A DNA stretch of 64,000 nucleotides, from assembly GCA_015999745.1 (NCBI GenBank), contig JAECQP010000008.1, positions 21,361 through 85,360 on the forward strand, given 5' to 3'. The translations under genes and the position numbers were made by a program. Source of the stretch: Sphingobacteriia bacterium (GTDB lineage Bacteria; Bacteroidota; Bacteroidia; Chitinophagales; Chitinophagaceae). Of this stretch, positions 49,033-58,919 are shown piece by piece. Numbering within the stretch: the first letter of the stretch is position 1; each line of letters opens with the position of its first letter. Under the pieces are notes generated by a model, which had not been told where the DNA came from, made no database searches, and saw nothing but the letters and a program-made list of their open reading frames with translations.

Positions 49033-50169
49033 TTATAAATGTGTTTGAATCAATTGAATCAGTTGTTGGGGTTGTACCCTGTTATAAGGAATATTGACAG
49101 TGAACTCGTATTTGGATGGAATGACCGTTGCCGCTTTCAACTCCTGTTCTACCGCTTCGGGGTAGGCTGCAAAGAAACGGGAATGCATGGCCGGTGGATA
49201 GGGCGCAAACCGTTTGTACTGCGAACCATTGAACACCCCAAATACCGTACAGCCAACCGCTGCGGCCAGGTGTACGGAACCGGTGTCTACCGAAATCAGG
49301 CATTGGGCGGCGGAGAGCACTGCCAGTAATTGCGGCAGGCTGGTTTTTCCGCCCAGGTTTACCAGTGGATGCCGGTAAGCCATTTCGAATGCATTGGTGT
49401 AGGGTTGATCTCCCGGGCCTCCGCAAAGCACGGCCGTTAAGCCATACTTTTCAAAAAGGTAGTTACTGACGGTTATAAAATGTTCAATGGCCCAGATCCT
49501 TGCACTGCTCCTGGAGCCGGGGAACACTACAAAATATTGCTCCGGAAGGCCCTCCGGTAATGCCGGTAATAACCCGCGTTGAATGCGGGTGTTTTCTTCA
49601 GAAACGGGTTGCCCTGTAATAAATGCTGTGAACAGCCTGTTCCGGTAAAATTCGAAGAGGGGCTTTTCCGGGTGATCAAAGAGGGTAGTGTATAAACCTT
49701 TGTCGTATCCCTGTTCATAGGGCTTCACTGCTTCCGGATTGGCCTTCATGCCGATGCGATAACGGGCATGGGTGGCGCACACAATCGCATCATCATTTCG
49801 TTTGTCTCTGGAGAAAATGGGATTGATGACCGTTTCGTAGGAATACCGGTAAACCTGTTTCAGCAACTGGTACCGGTAGTTCAGGCTTTTTTTGAAGGCT
49901 GTTTTGTTCATCCAGATGGTTTGATCGGCCAGTGAATGGTCCAGCAAATCGTAGATACTTTTCCAGCTGCTGTTGCCCAGGAAATGAATTTCATATCCCT
50001 GTGCCCTGTAGTATGCTGCAAGCTGCGGCAGGAATTTCCGCCATAACATATAGTCTCCGATCTCATCGGTTCTTATAATCAGGAGCCTGCGCGCAGGCAG
50101 GTCGCGGCTGCCGGTTTTGGCCAGCAGCAATGCCCCATCGTATAAAATTCCCTTTAATCGGTTCAACAT
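49033..50169 (-). CDS. Glycosyltransferase family 9 (heptosyltransferase-like)
   Basis: 'LLIIRTDEIGDYMLW', 'FPGSRSSARIWAIEHF', 'CLISVDTGSVHLAAAVGCTVFGVFNG'. Confidence 0.9.
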   Translation of the reverse strand: MLNRLKGILYDGALLLAKTGSRDLPARRLLIIRTDEIGDYMLWRKFLPQLAAYYRAQGYEIHFLGNSSWKSIYDLLDHSLADQTIWMNKTAFKKSLNYRYQLLKQVYRYSYETVINPIFSRDKRNDDAIVCATHARYRIGMKANPEAVKPYEQGYDKGLYTTLFDHPEKPLFEFYRNRLFTAFITGQPVSEENTRIQRGLLPALPEGLPEQYFVVFPGSRSSARIWAIEHFITVSNYLFEKYGLTAVLCGGPGDQPYTNAFEMAYRHPLVNLGGKTSLPQLLAVLSAAQCLISVDTGSVHLAAAVGCTVFGVFNGSQYKRFAPYPPAMHSRFFAAYPEAVEQELKAATVIPSKYEFTVNIPYNRVQPQQLIQLIQTHL

Positions 50170-50220
50170 GCTTCAAAACGCTTTATCTTGCTGCCAGCAA
50201 TTGCTGTATAGCTTACAATT

Positions 50221-50928
50221 ATGGTGCCCTTCAATTTTAACCCAACCATTTCTCATCCGCTCTACTACATCCGTAAAGGGTTGTATCGCAAAATTAGTTT
50301 ATACGCACCAGAATTAGAGGGGCAATTAATGGATTTTGGCTGCGGGGAAAAACCTTATCAGTCTTTGTTTACCAATATAACGGGTTATACAGGCGTGGAT
50401 TATGACAGCGAGGGCCATAGCCACACCAATGAAAACATTGATGTGTATTACGATGGAGTTACACTTCCTTTTGCAGACCATCATTTTGATTCCATTTTCA
50501 GCAGCGAGGTTTTTGAGCACGTATTTACCCTGCCACAGATCCTGCCCGAACTCAACAGGGTACTGAAGCCGGGGGGTAAAATGCTGATCACCTGTCCGTT
50601 TGCCTGGGAAGAACATGAAGCGCCCGTGGATTATGCCCGTTATAGCCGCTTTGCACTAAAAGATATGCTGGAGAAGAACGGTTTTAAAGTATTGGTGACC
50701 GACAAAAACGGTCATTATATGAGCGCCCTGCACCAGCTGCTGATTGTATATATTAACGACCAGTGGTTACACCGGGTAACTTTCTTTTCGAAGTTCAACC
50801 TGTTTAAAAAATTGGTTCGTCAGGCGTTGGTGCCGTTTCTGAATATCCTGTTTTACTTGTTTGAACCACTCTGGCCGGCCGCTGAATCCTTTTATTTAAA
50901 CACGATTATTTTAGCGGAGAAATGTTAG
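50221..50928 (+). CDS. Class I SAM-dependent methyltransferase
   Basis: 'LMDFGCGEKPYQSLF', 'FDSIFSSEVFEHVFTLPQILPELNRVLKPGGKMLITCPF'. Confidence 0.9.
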   Translation: MVPFNFNPTISHPLYYIRKGLYRKISLYAPELEGQLMDFGCGEKPYQSLFTNITGYTGVDYDSEGHSHTNENIDVYYDGVTLPFADHHFDSIFSSEVFEHVFTLPQILPELNRVLKPGGKMLITCPFAWEEHEAPVDYARYSRFALKDMLEKNGFKVLVTDKNGHYMSALHQLLIVYINDQWLHRVTFFSKFNLFKKLVRQALVPFLNILFYLFEPLWPAAESFYLNTIILAEKC

Positions 50929-51908
50929 GGAAGAAGATCCTTTATACCATCAGTTCGGCAAGCCACCTGGCTTACTGCAAAACCATGGCTGATTCCTTTA
51001 TAACATATAATGCAGACTACCAGGTAATCATCTGCCTGGCCGATCAGATCATGGGAAGATTTGACCCCGCCGCTTTTGCGCCGCATCAGCTGATAACGGT
51101 AGACTCCATGCAGATCCCCGATTTTGAGGCGATGTCGGAACGCTACGATATTATAGAACTGAGTTGTGCGCTTAAACCATTTGCAGGCTTATACATCCTG
51201 GAAAAATACCAGCCCGACTGTTTGGTATACCTCGATTCGGATATCCAGGTATATGATTCATTTGTACAGTTGGAAGAACAATTGAATAACTACAGTATTA
51301 TTGTTACTCCGCATTTTTCCAAACCCCTCCCCGCAGATCCCTGTGTGCCGAGGGAGCGGGACATATTAAGGCACGGGTTGTATAACGGAGGATTCTTTTT
51401 TCTGAAAAATGATCCGGTTGCCATTTCTTTTTTAACATGGTGGGGAAGTCACCTGGTTGATGAGGGATACCTGAATTATGCGGAAGGTATGGGCAGAGAC
51501 CAGAACTGGCTTAATTTTCTGCCTTTGTTCTTTACAAACGTGCTGGTAGGAAAGGACTTTGCCGGGGTGAATGTGGCTTACTGGAACCTTCATGAGCGTA
51601 CCATTTCCCGCGTGAACAACCGGTACAAGGTAAATGATACAACACCACTGGTATTTCTTCATATCAGTGGGTATTCCTTTGATCAGCCGGAGCTATTATC
51701 GAAGCACCAGAACCGCTATGATTTAAATCAATTACCGATTTTAAAAGAAATGCTTCATCAGTACCGGGAAGCTGTGCTGGCCAACAGTCATGCCCGGTTC
51801 TCCTCCATGGAATGCGCGTATGCCCGTAAAAAGAAGAAATCGATGGGGATTATGAAAACCATCAACAGGCTGATTCGCCCGTTCGGTATTAGAGTGTCGG
51901 ATATCTGA
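50922..51908 (+). CDS. Glycosyltransferase (GT8-like fold, DxD)
   Basis: 'PDCLVYLDSDIQVYDSF'; overlaps the upstream methyltransferase stop. Confidence 0.75.
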   Translation: MLGKKILYTISSASHLAYCKTMADSFITYNADYQVIICLADQIMGRFDPAAFAPHQLITVDSMQIPDFEAMSERYDIIELSCALKPFAGLYILEKYQPDCLVYLDSDIQVYDSFVQLEEQLNNYSIIVTPHFSKPLPADPCVPRERDILRHGLYNGGFFFLKNDPVAISFLTWWGSHLVDEGYLNYAEGMGRDQNWLNFLPLFFTNVLVGKDFAGVNVAYWNLHERTISRVNNRYKVNDTTPLVFLHISGYSFDQPELLSKHQNRYDLNQLPILKEMLHQYREAVLANSHARFSSMECAYARKKKKSMGIMKTINRLIRPFGIRVSDI

Positions 51909-51910
51909 TT

Positions 51911-52612
51911 TTAGAAATAGGTTCTGCCTGTTTGAACCTTCACCTTTTTCTTATTGGCATTCTTTTTTTCGAACTCCAGGATTTCTTTGGTTTTGTTTTT
52001 GGCGGATACCGTATCTGTTTTCCCTTTCTTATTCGGAGGAAGCTTTACAGCAGGAGCGATTGTATCTGCCTGCGGCTTTTGTTCTTCCGGCTGCTTTAGC
52101 TGACCCATGAAATATTCCTGGGTTTCTACCAGCATGCCCGTGCCGGGTTGATAAAATTTCCAGAGACCGTGCTTCAGGGAACTACCGTCTGTTTTAACGA
52201 TCACTTTCTCGTATTTGTCGGGATCCTTCGGATCGGCTACATCCAGGGTGTCGTAAGCTTTGTCGGGGTTCACTGCCCTCCAGCTTTCCTCATGCTCCAA
52301 CCCGGCAAGGGTAAAATAGAAACAACGTCCGTTTTTATTACCCCACTTGTAGTTTTCCTGTGCCAGCAGATCGCCCATCAGGTTATACGTGCGCCACATA
52401 CCTTCCTTCCGGTCGTTTTTGTAAAGACCTTCTTCTTCATACCCCGGCTCCCCGCGCAGTTTGGGCATTTGTATCAGCCACTTGCCCTGTTTTATTCCCT
52501 TCATGTCGGTACAGTTCAATGTATCTCCGTTGGAAACCAGTTTGAACGTCCTGCATTGGCTATTCACCGACAGGGTTAGAAAAATGAACAATGGTATTAA
52601 TAGAAAGCGCAT
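51911..52612 (-). CDS. Secreted MORN/YwqK-like protein
   Basis: Signal 'MRFLLIPLFIFLTLSVNSQ'; 'GLYKNDRKEGMWRTYNLMGDLLAQENYKWGNKNGRCFYF'. Confidence 0.65.
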   Translation of the reverse strand: MRFLLIPLFIFLTLSVNSQCRTFKLVSNGDTLNCTDMKGIKQGKWLIQMPKLRGEPGYEEEGLYKNDRKEGMWRTYNLMGDLLAQENYKWGNKNGRCFYFTLAGLEHEESWRAVNPDKAYDTLDVADPKDPDKYEKVIVKTDGSSLKHGLWKFYQPGTGMLVETQEYFMGQLKQPEEQKPQADTIAPAVKLPPNKKGKTDTVSAKNKTKEILEFEKKNANKKKVKVQTGRTYF

Positions 52613-52649
52613 AATACTTACATTCGGTAACCGAAAATACACAACTGTT

Positions 52650-55136
52650 ATGAGAAAATTATTGTCCCTTTTGTTAATTGTCAGCTGCTTCCGGCTGCAG
52701 GCGCAGGTAAAGCCAACCCCGGCCGCCGAGCGATTGAAAAGCATGGAGCAGCGCAAGGCATTGAATGCCCAATCTCCTTTGAACAATACCGCATTCCGGA
52801 ATATCGGCCCCGGTGTAATGAGCGGAAGGGTGGTGGATATTGATGTAAACCCGGCAGACCCCACTGAATTTTATGTGGCATATGCTACAGGTGGACTTTG
52901 GCAGACGGTTAACAATGGTCAGAGTTTTGTGCCGGTGTTTGATTCGGCGGATATTATTACGATCGGCGATTTTGCCGTGAACTGGAAAACCCGTTCCATC
53001 TGGGTGGGTACCGGTGAAGTAAACAGCAGCAGGTCCACTTATGCAGGATTGGGTGTATACAAAAGCGATAACAATGGCAAAACCTGGGAATACCTGGGGC
53101 TTCCGGAAAGCCATCATATTGGTAAGGTGCAGCTTCATCCCACCGATCCCAACACGGCATGGGTAGCTGCAATGGGGCACCTCTATTCTGCCAACAAAGA
53201 CAGGGGTGTTTATAAAACCACCGATGGCGGAAAAACATGGAAACATACTTTGTACATCAACGAGAATACCGGTTCTGTAGAACTGGATATCAATCCGCAG
53301 AACCCCAATGAACTTTATGCCGCCATGTGGTACAGAACCAGGAGAGCATGGAACTTTGAAGAGAGCGGAAAAACCAGCGGCATTTATAAAAGCACCAATG
53401 GCGGTGACAGCTGGGAACTGGTATCTACGCCTGCTTCCGGATTTCCTACCGGGGATGGCGTTGGAAGAATCGGCCTTGCCGTATATCCCCAAAACCCCAA
53501 CATCATCTATGCAGTGGTAGACAACAATACAAGACAGGCAGCCAATGCCGCAAAAAGACCGCAGGATACCGGTCGCTTAACACTGCGCGATTTCAAAGAC
53601 CTGAGCAGGGAACAGTTTCTTGCCCTGGACGATAAAAAACTGGGCGCTTTTGTGAGCGCTCCCCGCAATGGTATTCCTGCCAAGTACACTGCCGCCAAAT
53701 TAAAGGAATTGGTTGGCTCCGGTCAGTTGGCGCCAACAGCCATCTGGAACTATCTCTTTGATGCCAATACGGCTTTGTTTGAAACACCAATTATTGGTTG
53801 TGAATTATACAGAAGTGATGATGCCGGCAAAACCTGGCGTAAAACCAATAAGGAGCCTATCAATATTTACAGTACGTATGGTTATTATTTCGGTATGGTA
53901 TTCGTGAACCCTGTCAACGAAAATAAAGTGGCACTTACCGGGGTAGACCTGCTGCTGAGTACAGATGGTGGTGTGAGTTTCAAATCCATTGATAAAGACA
54001 ACGTGCATTCCGATCACCATATGGTATGGATGAGCCCTCATAAAGAAGGTCATATCATCAACGGAAATGATGGCGGATTAAATATCAGTTACGACAACGG
54101 CGCGCATTGGTTTAAAGCCAATACGCCTGCTGTTGGACAATTTTATGCTGTAACTGTGGATATGGCCCGCCCCTACAATGTATACGGAGGGTTACAGGAC
54201 AATGGCGTATGGTATGCGCCTTCCAATGCCGTAGAGTCAATGGCCTGGTATGACAACGGGGAAAATCCTTATAAACGCATTGGCGGTGGGGATGGTATGC
54301 AGGTACAGGTAGACTGGAGAGACAATAAAACCGTGTACAGCGGATCACAGTTTGGCGCTTATGTTCGGCAGAATCTTGCTACCAGGGAACGCAAATTCAT
54401 TCGTCCTGCAAGGGATCTGGGAGAACCCGCTTACCGGTTCAACTGGCAAACACCCATACTGATCAGCCGTCATAACCAGGATGTATTCTATTATGGCAGC
54501 AACAAGTTTCACCGGTCTTTCAGCAAAGGAGACAGCCTGGTTACCCTAAGTGCAGATTTAACCACCAATCCGGCACAGGGCGATGTGCCGTTCGGAACCA
54601 TTGCCACGCTCAGCGAAAGCCCCTTGCGTTTTGGCCTGATCTATGCCGGTTCCGATGATGGCAATATTCAGGTAACCAAAGACGGCGGTTATAGCTGGAC
54701 CCTGCTGAACAGCAAACAGATGCCCAAGGGATTGTATGTAACCCGCGTAACTGCGAGTGCATTTAAAGAAGGCAGGGTATATGCCAGTTTGAACGGATAC
54801 CGCAACGATCATTTCAATGCCTATGTTTATGTAAGTGAAGACTACGGCGCTACCTGGAGGCAGATTGCCAAAGACCTTCCCGCAGAACCGGTGAATGTGG
54901 TGAAGGAAGATCCGAAGAATGAAAATATTATTTATATCGGCACGGATGGCGGATTATATGTTAGTATCGATGGCGGTAGCTCCAGTGTAAAATGGAGCAA
55001 AGGTTTGCCATACAGCATCCCTGTGCATGATATCGCTATCCAGCCCCGCGACAATGAAATTGTGCTGGGTACACACGGCAGAAGCCTGTATGTAGCAGGT
55101 TTGGCCGGTGTGCAGCAACTGGCAAAAGGAAAATAG
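52650..55136 (+). CDS. Sortilin/VPS10-like BNR-repeat protein
   Basis: Signal peptide; many 'YKSDNNGKTWEYLGL', 'YKTTDGGKTWKHTL', 'GSDDGNIQVTKDGGYSWTLL' Asp-box repeats. Confidence 0.92.
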   Translation: MRKLLSLLLIVSCFRLQAQVKPTPAAERLKSMEQRKALNAQSPLNNTAFRNIGPGVMSGRVVDIDVNPADPTEFYVAYATGGLWQTVNNGQSFVPVFDSADIITIGDFAVNWKTRSIWVGTGEVNSSRSTYAGLGVYKSDNNGKTWEYLGLPESHHIGKVQLHPTDPNTAWVAAMGHLYSANKDRGVYKTTDGGKTWKHTLYINENTGSVELDINPQNPNELYAAMWYRTRRAWNFEESGKTSGIYKSTNGGDSWELVSTPASGFPTGDGVGRIGLAVYPQNPNIIYAVVDNNTRQAANAAKRPQDTGRLTLRDFKDLSREQFLALDDKKLGAFVSAPRNGIPAKYTAAKLKELVGSGQLAPTAIWNYLFDANTALFETPIIGCELYRSDDAGKTWRKTNKEPINIYSTYGYYFGMVFVNPVNENKVALTGVDLLLSTDGGVSFKSIDKDNVHSDHHMVWMSPHKEGHIINGNDGGLNISYDNGAHWFKANTPAVGQFYAVTVDMARPYNVYGGLQDNGVWYAPSNAVESMAWYDNGENPYKRIGGGDGMQVQVDWRDNKTVYSGSQFGAYVRQNLATRERKFIRPARDLGEPAYRFNWQTPILISRHNQDVFYYGSNKFHRSFSKGDSLVTLSADLTTNPAQGDVPFGTIATLSESPLRFGLIYAGSDDGNIQVTKDGGYSWTLLNSKQMPKGLYVTRVTASAFKEGRVYASLNGYRNDHFNAYVYVSEDYGATWRQIAKDLPAEPVNVVKEDPKNENIIYIGTDGGLYVSIDGGSSSVKWSKGLPYSIPVHDIAIQPRDNEIVLGTHGRSLYVAGLAGVQQLAKGK

Positions 55137-55949
55137 TCAGTGGCTGGCAAAAGCTTTTTGTACAATCCAAAGATCCTGGCCACCCAACTTGTTTGGGTGG
55201 CTTTTTCCATCATAATATTCCCGTAAGCTAAAGTACGTACACAGGGCCTGCTGAAAATGGAATGCATGGTTGTAGGTGCAGATCAACCGGTGTCCTTTTT
55301 CGCTGTAGGATTGTGTGTATGCACCCCTGAGGTATTGTTCCAGTTCCCGGTCCGAGAGTTGCCGGGTATAATTGCTGCCATGGGTAGACAGGATCAGTAT
55401 ACCGCCGGATTGCAGTACCCTATGCAGTTCTTTGATATGCTGCAGCTGTTCCGCAGCATCAATATGGGTGAGTACTGAAATGCCATAAATCAGGTTGAAC
55501 TGATGATCGGTATAAGGAAGTGTAACTCCGCTTACAGCGCTGAACTGTATGCCCCTGATATGGTTGCGGCTCCAGGCTACTCTGCTGCTGTTGCTGTCGC
55601 AGCCATAGCAAACAGCCTCCGGTGCAACAACAGGTATATGCTGAATAACCCTGCCGGTACCGCATCCCCAGTCCAGTATGGAGGGGTGGTTGGTGTTGCG
55701 GTAAGCGGCATACCAGTGCATGATTTCTGCGGCGGCCAGTTTTCCGTCGGAAAAATATTTTTCGTAATGGAGTTGAAAGGTTTCAAATAAGTGACGGTCG
55801 GGTGGTGTTGGAAGGGCAGGGTGTTGCTGCCGGAAGCGTTTGTTGGATCTCCGGTTGTACAACTGCTGATAACGAAACTGTACTTCGGCCAGCAGCGCCC
55901 GCATTCCCAACCGGGCAAAAACTTTCTTAATGATTCCGGATGGCTGCAT
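55137..55949 (-). CDS. Class I SAM-dependent methyltransferase
   Basis: 'ILDWGCGTGRVIQHIPVV...YGCDSNSSRVAW', 'LHRVLQSGGILILSTHG'. Confidence 0.9.
   Translation of the reverse strand: MQPSGIIKKVFARLGMRALLAEVQFRYQQLYNRRSNKRFRQQHPALPTPPDRHLFETFQLHYEKYFSDGKLAAAEIMHWYAAYRNTNHPSILDWGCGTGRVIQHIPVVAPEAVCYGCDSNSSRVAWSRNHIRGIQFSAVSGVTLPYTDHQFNLIYGISVLTHIDAAEQLQHIKELHRVLQSGGILILSTHGSNYTRQLSDRELEQYLRGAYTQSYSEKGHRLICTYNHAFHFQQALCTYFSLREYYDGKSHPNKLGGQDLWIVQKAFASH
55179..55205 (+). terminator. Hairpin GCCACCCAACTTGTTTGGGTGGCTTTTT, inside the 3' coding end of the convergent methyltransferase
   Basis: 9-bp stem plus T5, 43 bp after the BNR-protein stop. Confidence 0.8.
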
Positions 55950-55973
55950 ATTACTGTATAAATATACGAATGA

Positions 55974-55998
55974 AAAAGACCCCGGTAAACCGGGGTCC
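55974..55998 (-). terminator. Rho-independent terminator (GACCCCGGTTTACCGGGGTCTTTTTC on minus strand)
   Basis: Perfect stem plus T tract after the M16 peptidase stop. Confidence 0.8.
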
Positions 55999-56025
55999 TG
56001 AAATGAATGGTTGGTTGAGAAGCTG

Positions 56026-58836
56026 TTATTTTTTCTCAGGATACAGTACGCTGTTCAGTACATTCCTGCCGTCGAATAACAGGTTGGCTGTTTTCCTGAT
56101 ATCTTCAATGCTAACCGCATTTACTATTTTTTCATAGTTCACCACCCGCTGCGGATCATTTTCCGTGAGGTAAATGCCCTGCAATACATTGCTCCAGTAA
56201 CGATTGTCTTTCATGCTCACCGTATGTTTTTCCAGCAGGGCCTTCTTAACCTTGTCCAGGTCTTTTTGCTCAGGGCCATTTGCTTTGATCTTCCCGATCT
56301 CTTCAGTGGCTGCTTTCTTCAGTTTATCTACATTTTCAGGTCCGCAGGGGAGCTGCAGGGCCAGCGTATAGCCCTCGAAAGGATATTTGTTTACAGAACC
56401 GCCGATGCCACCGCCATAGATACCTCCGATTTTTTCTCTCAGTTCCTCAATGATCTTGATGTTCAGTACCTCGGTCAGCATTTCAGTTTGCAGTGCCAGA
56501 TCCTCTGAATAACTCAGTTCTCCGGAATAAACATTGAAAATGAAGCTCTTGGCTTCTTTGCCTTTAAAGAAACCCAGCTCTTTCACTCCTTTGGCAATAC
56601 GAACCCCGTTGTCGAAGATGGCGCCGGGCTTTCCTTTGGAAGGAAGGCCGCCGATATAGGTTGCCAGCAACGGCTTCATTGCCTCCAGGTCTACATTACC
56701 CACCAGAACAAACGTAAAGTCATTGGCATCGCTGGTAAGGTCCCTGAATATTTCCATTGATCTGTTCAGGTCAATTTTGTCGAAGTCGGCCGGGCTGGGA
56801 ACAGCCGCTGGCGCCAGCGGATTGCCGGCATATAAAACCTTGTATACAGAATCAATGAAAGCAGTGGTTGGATCGGCCATCATAAACTGTACCTGGCTTT
56901 TCTGTTTGTCTTTCCAGCCATTGAACAGCGCCTCATCTTTCCGGATATTGGTGAAGTTGAGGTACATCATCTGGAACATAGACGCTACATCCTTAACAGT
57001 GCTGTTTCCATTTACTCTTGCCGTGATGGCATTCACGCTTACGCCGGCGCTGGCGTTTTTACCGGCCATGAATTTGCGCAGATCCACCGGGCTGAATTCT
57101 CCAATGCCCATTTGCTGGATGGCCTGTGAAGCATAGTTGGCGCTATATTTGTCTGCTGCGCCGTACACACTGGTACCGCCTTTGCGGAAACCGGTCAGTA
57201 TGATTTCATCCTGTTTAAAGTTGGTCGTTTTTACAATGACCCTGGTTCCGTTGCTGTATTGCAATTCGGTAATACCAAGGGCTTCATTGCCGGATTCTTT
57301 TACCAGGGTGCCTGCAACCGGTGTTGTTTTCAACAAACTGGTGGCGATGCTTTTTTCCTCGTAAGCTTTTACCGGCGCCTTGCTGATGTTCTCCACTGCT
57401 GCCAGTAAAGCGGTTTTGCCGGGAAGTTTCACTTCTGCCTTTTCCGGTCCCTGAATGCTCACGAACACCCTTTCCTGTTGTTTCAGTTCATTGGCCAATG
57501 CATTTACTTCTTCCAGTTTAATGCCCGGCATCAGTTCCTTCTTATACTGGTATTCTGCTTCTATGCCCGGGCTTGGTTCCTGCTGCAGGAAATGCTGAAT
57601 GTATTCCTGCACAAAAAGTGAAGACTCGGTCTTGTCTTTATTGTTATAGATTTTTTCAATAGCCGCTAACTGTTGCTTTTTAGCACGGTCCAGTTCTCCC
57701 TGGGTAAAGCCAAATTTCTTCACCCGCTCAATTTCTGTAAGCACGGCATGTAATGCAGTGTCTGTTCCTTTTTGGCCTGCAATGGCAAAGCTGTTGAATG
57801 CTTCATGGCCTCTTGCATAAGAACCAAAACTACTTCCTGCAAACAGGAAGGGAGGATTGGCGCTCTGGGTCAGTTCATTCATTCGCTGGTTCAGCAGGGA
57901 AGTGAACAGGTTCTTAATGATGATGTCTTTGCGGTAATCGTTTAAAGTAACTGCAGCGCTGGCCTTAACAGTAGAATAGTTCAGCTCAATCTGGTAATTG
58001 GTTGCTTCCTTATCGGTTACCACCATGGCATCGTTCTTGGTTCTGGCAGGAACAGTCGCTTTGAACCTTGGTCTTGGTTGGGCAGGATTCCGGAGCCCGC
58101 CAAAATATTGCTGTACCAGCTTTTCTGTAGCAGCCACATCAATATCGCCCACTACAATTACCGACATCAGGTCAGGACGGTACCAGTCTCTGTAGAAGCG
58201 TTTGACGGCATCGTACTTAAAGGTTTTCAGCAGGCTGTCCTTGCCAATGGGCAAACGCAAAGCATACCTGGAACCTTCATATTGTTTGGGGTATACCTTT
58301 CTGAACATGCGGTCTTCGGCGCCCTTGCCCAAACGGCTTTCTTCCAGTATCACACTTCTTTCCTCATCTATCTGTTTGTTGTCGAAGCTGATACCCGAAG
58401 CCCAGTCCTGTAATACCAGCAGGCCTTTTCTATAGTTGGCCGTGTCGGTTAAAGGGATCGGCAGGATGTATACCGTTTCATCAAACCCGGTATAAGCATT
58501 TAAGTCTGCTCCAAATTCCACCCCGATCGTTTGCAGGAAATTAACCAGTTCATTCTTTTTAAAATGCTTGGTGCCGTTGAATGCCATATGCTCTGTAAAG
58601 TGAGCCAGGCCCTGCTGGTCGTTGTCTTCCAGGATAGATCCTGCATTCACTACCAGGCGAAGCTCCACTTTGTTCTCGGGCTTTTGGTTCTGCCGGATAT
58701 AATAGGTTAAGCCGTTGGATAACTTACCTGTTTTCACTTTGGCATCAAAGGGCAGTTGCGCTTTGAGATTTAACTGGGCATTGCTGCTGAACAACACAAG
58801 CATCCCCAATACAAGCAAATAGCATTGTTTCTTCAT
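56026..58836 (-). CDS. M16 family zinc metallopeptidase (pitrilysin-like, two-domain)
   Basis: 'GLAHFTEHMAFNGT' HxxEH motif; 'RSVILEESRLGKGAEDR'. Confidence 0.96.
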   Translation of the reverse strand: MKKQCYLLVLGMLVLFSSNAQLNLKAQLPFDAKVKTGKLSNGLTYYIRQNQKPENKVELRLVVNAGSILEDNDQQGLAHFTEHMAFNGTKHFKKNELVNFLQTIGVEFGADLNAYTGFDETVYILPIPLTDTANYRKGLLVLQDWASGISFDNKQIDEERSVILEESRLGKGAEDRMFRKVYPKQYEGSRYALRLPIGKDSLLKTFKYDAVKRFYRDWYRPDLMSVIVVGDIDVAATEKLVQQYFGGLRNPAQPRPRFKATVPARTKNDAMVVTDKEATNYQIELNYSTVKASAAVTLNDYRKDIIIKNLFTSLLNQRMNELTQSANPPFLFAGSSFGSYARGHEAFNSFAIAGQKGTDTALHAVLTEIERVKKFGFTQGELDRAKKQQLAAIEKIYNNKDKTESSLFVQEYIQHFLQQEPSPGIEAEYQYKKELMPGIKLEEVNALANELKQQERVFVSIQGPEKAEVKLPGKTALLAAVENISKAPVKAYEEKSIATSLLKTTPVAGTLVKESGNEALGITELQYSNGTRVIVKTTNFKQDEIILTGFRKGGTSVYGAADKYSANYASQAIQQMGIGEFSPVDLRKFMAGKNASAGVSVNAITARVNGNSTVKDVASMFQMMYLNFTNIRKDEALFNGWKDKQKSQVQFMMADPTTAFIDSVYKVLYAGNPLAPAAVPSPADFDKIDLNRSMEIFRDLTSDANDFTFVLVGNVDLEAMKPLLATYIGGLPSKGKPGAIFDNGVRIAKGVKELGFFKGKEAKSFIFNVYSGELSYSEDLALQTEMLTEVLNIKIIEELREKIGGIYGGGIGGSVNKYPFEGYTLALQLPCGPENVDKLKKAATEEIGKIKANGPEQKDLDKVKKALLEKHTVSMKDNRYWSNVLQGIYLTENDPQRVVNYEKIVNAVSIEDIRKTANLLFDGRNVLNSVLYPEKK

Positions 58837-58919
58837 GATTTGTTTTTTAAAACCCGGAGGTTCTCAATGATTGAATAAAGAGTAGTTCTATTACTAGCCA
58901 GTTGTATGGGGTAAACTAT

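Noticed and set aside
52613-52864. 84-residue N-terminal extension of the YwqK-like ORF
   Set aside because: A normal signal peptide begins at the internal ATG (52612), and the extension is antisense to the BNR gene start.
52674-53492. 272-aa minus-strand ORF inside the BNR protein
   Set aside because: Repetitive Asp-box coding on the plus strand creates open antisense frames.
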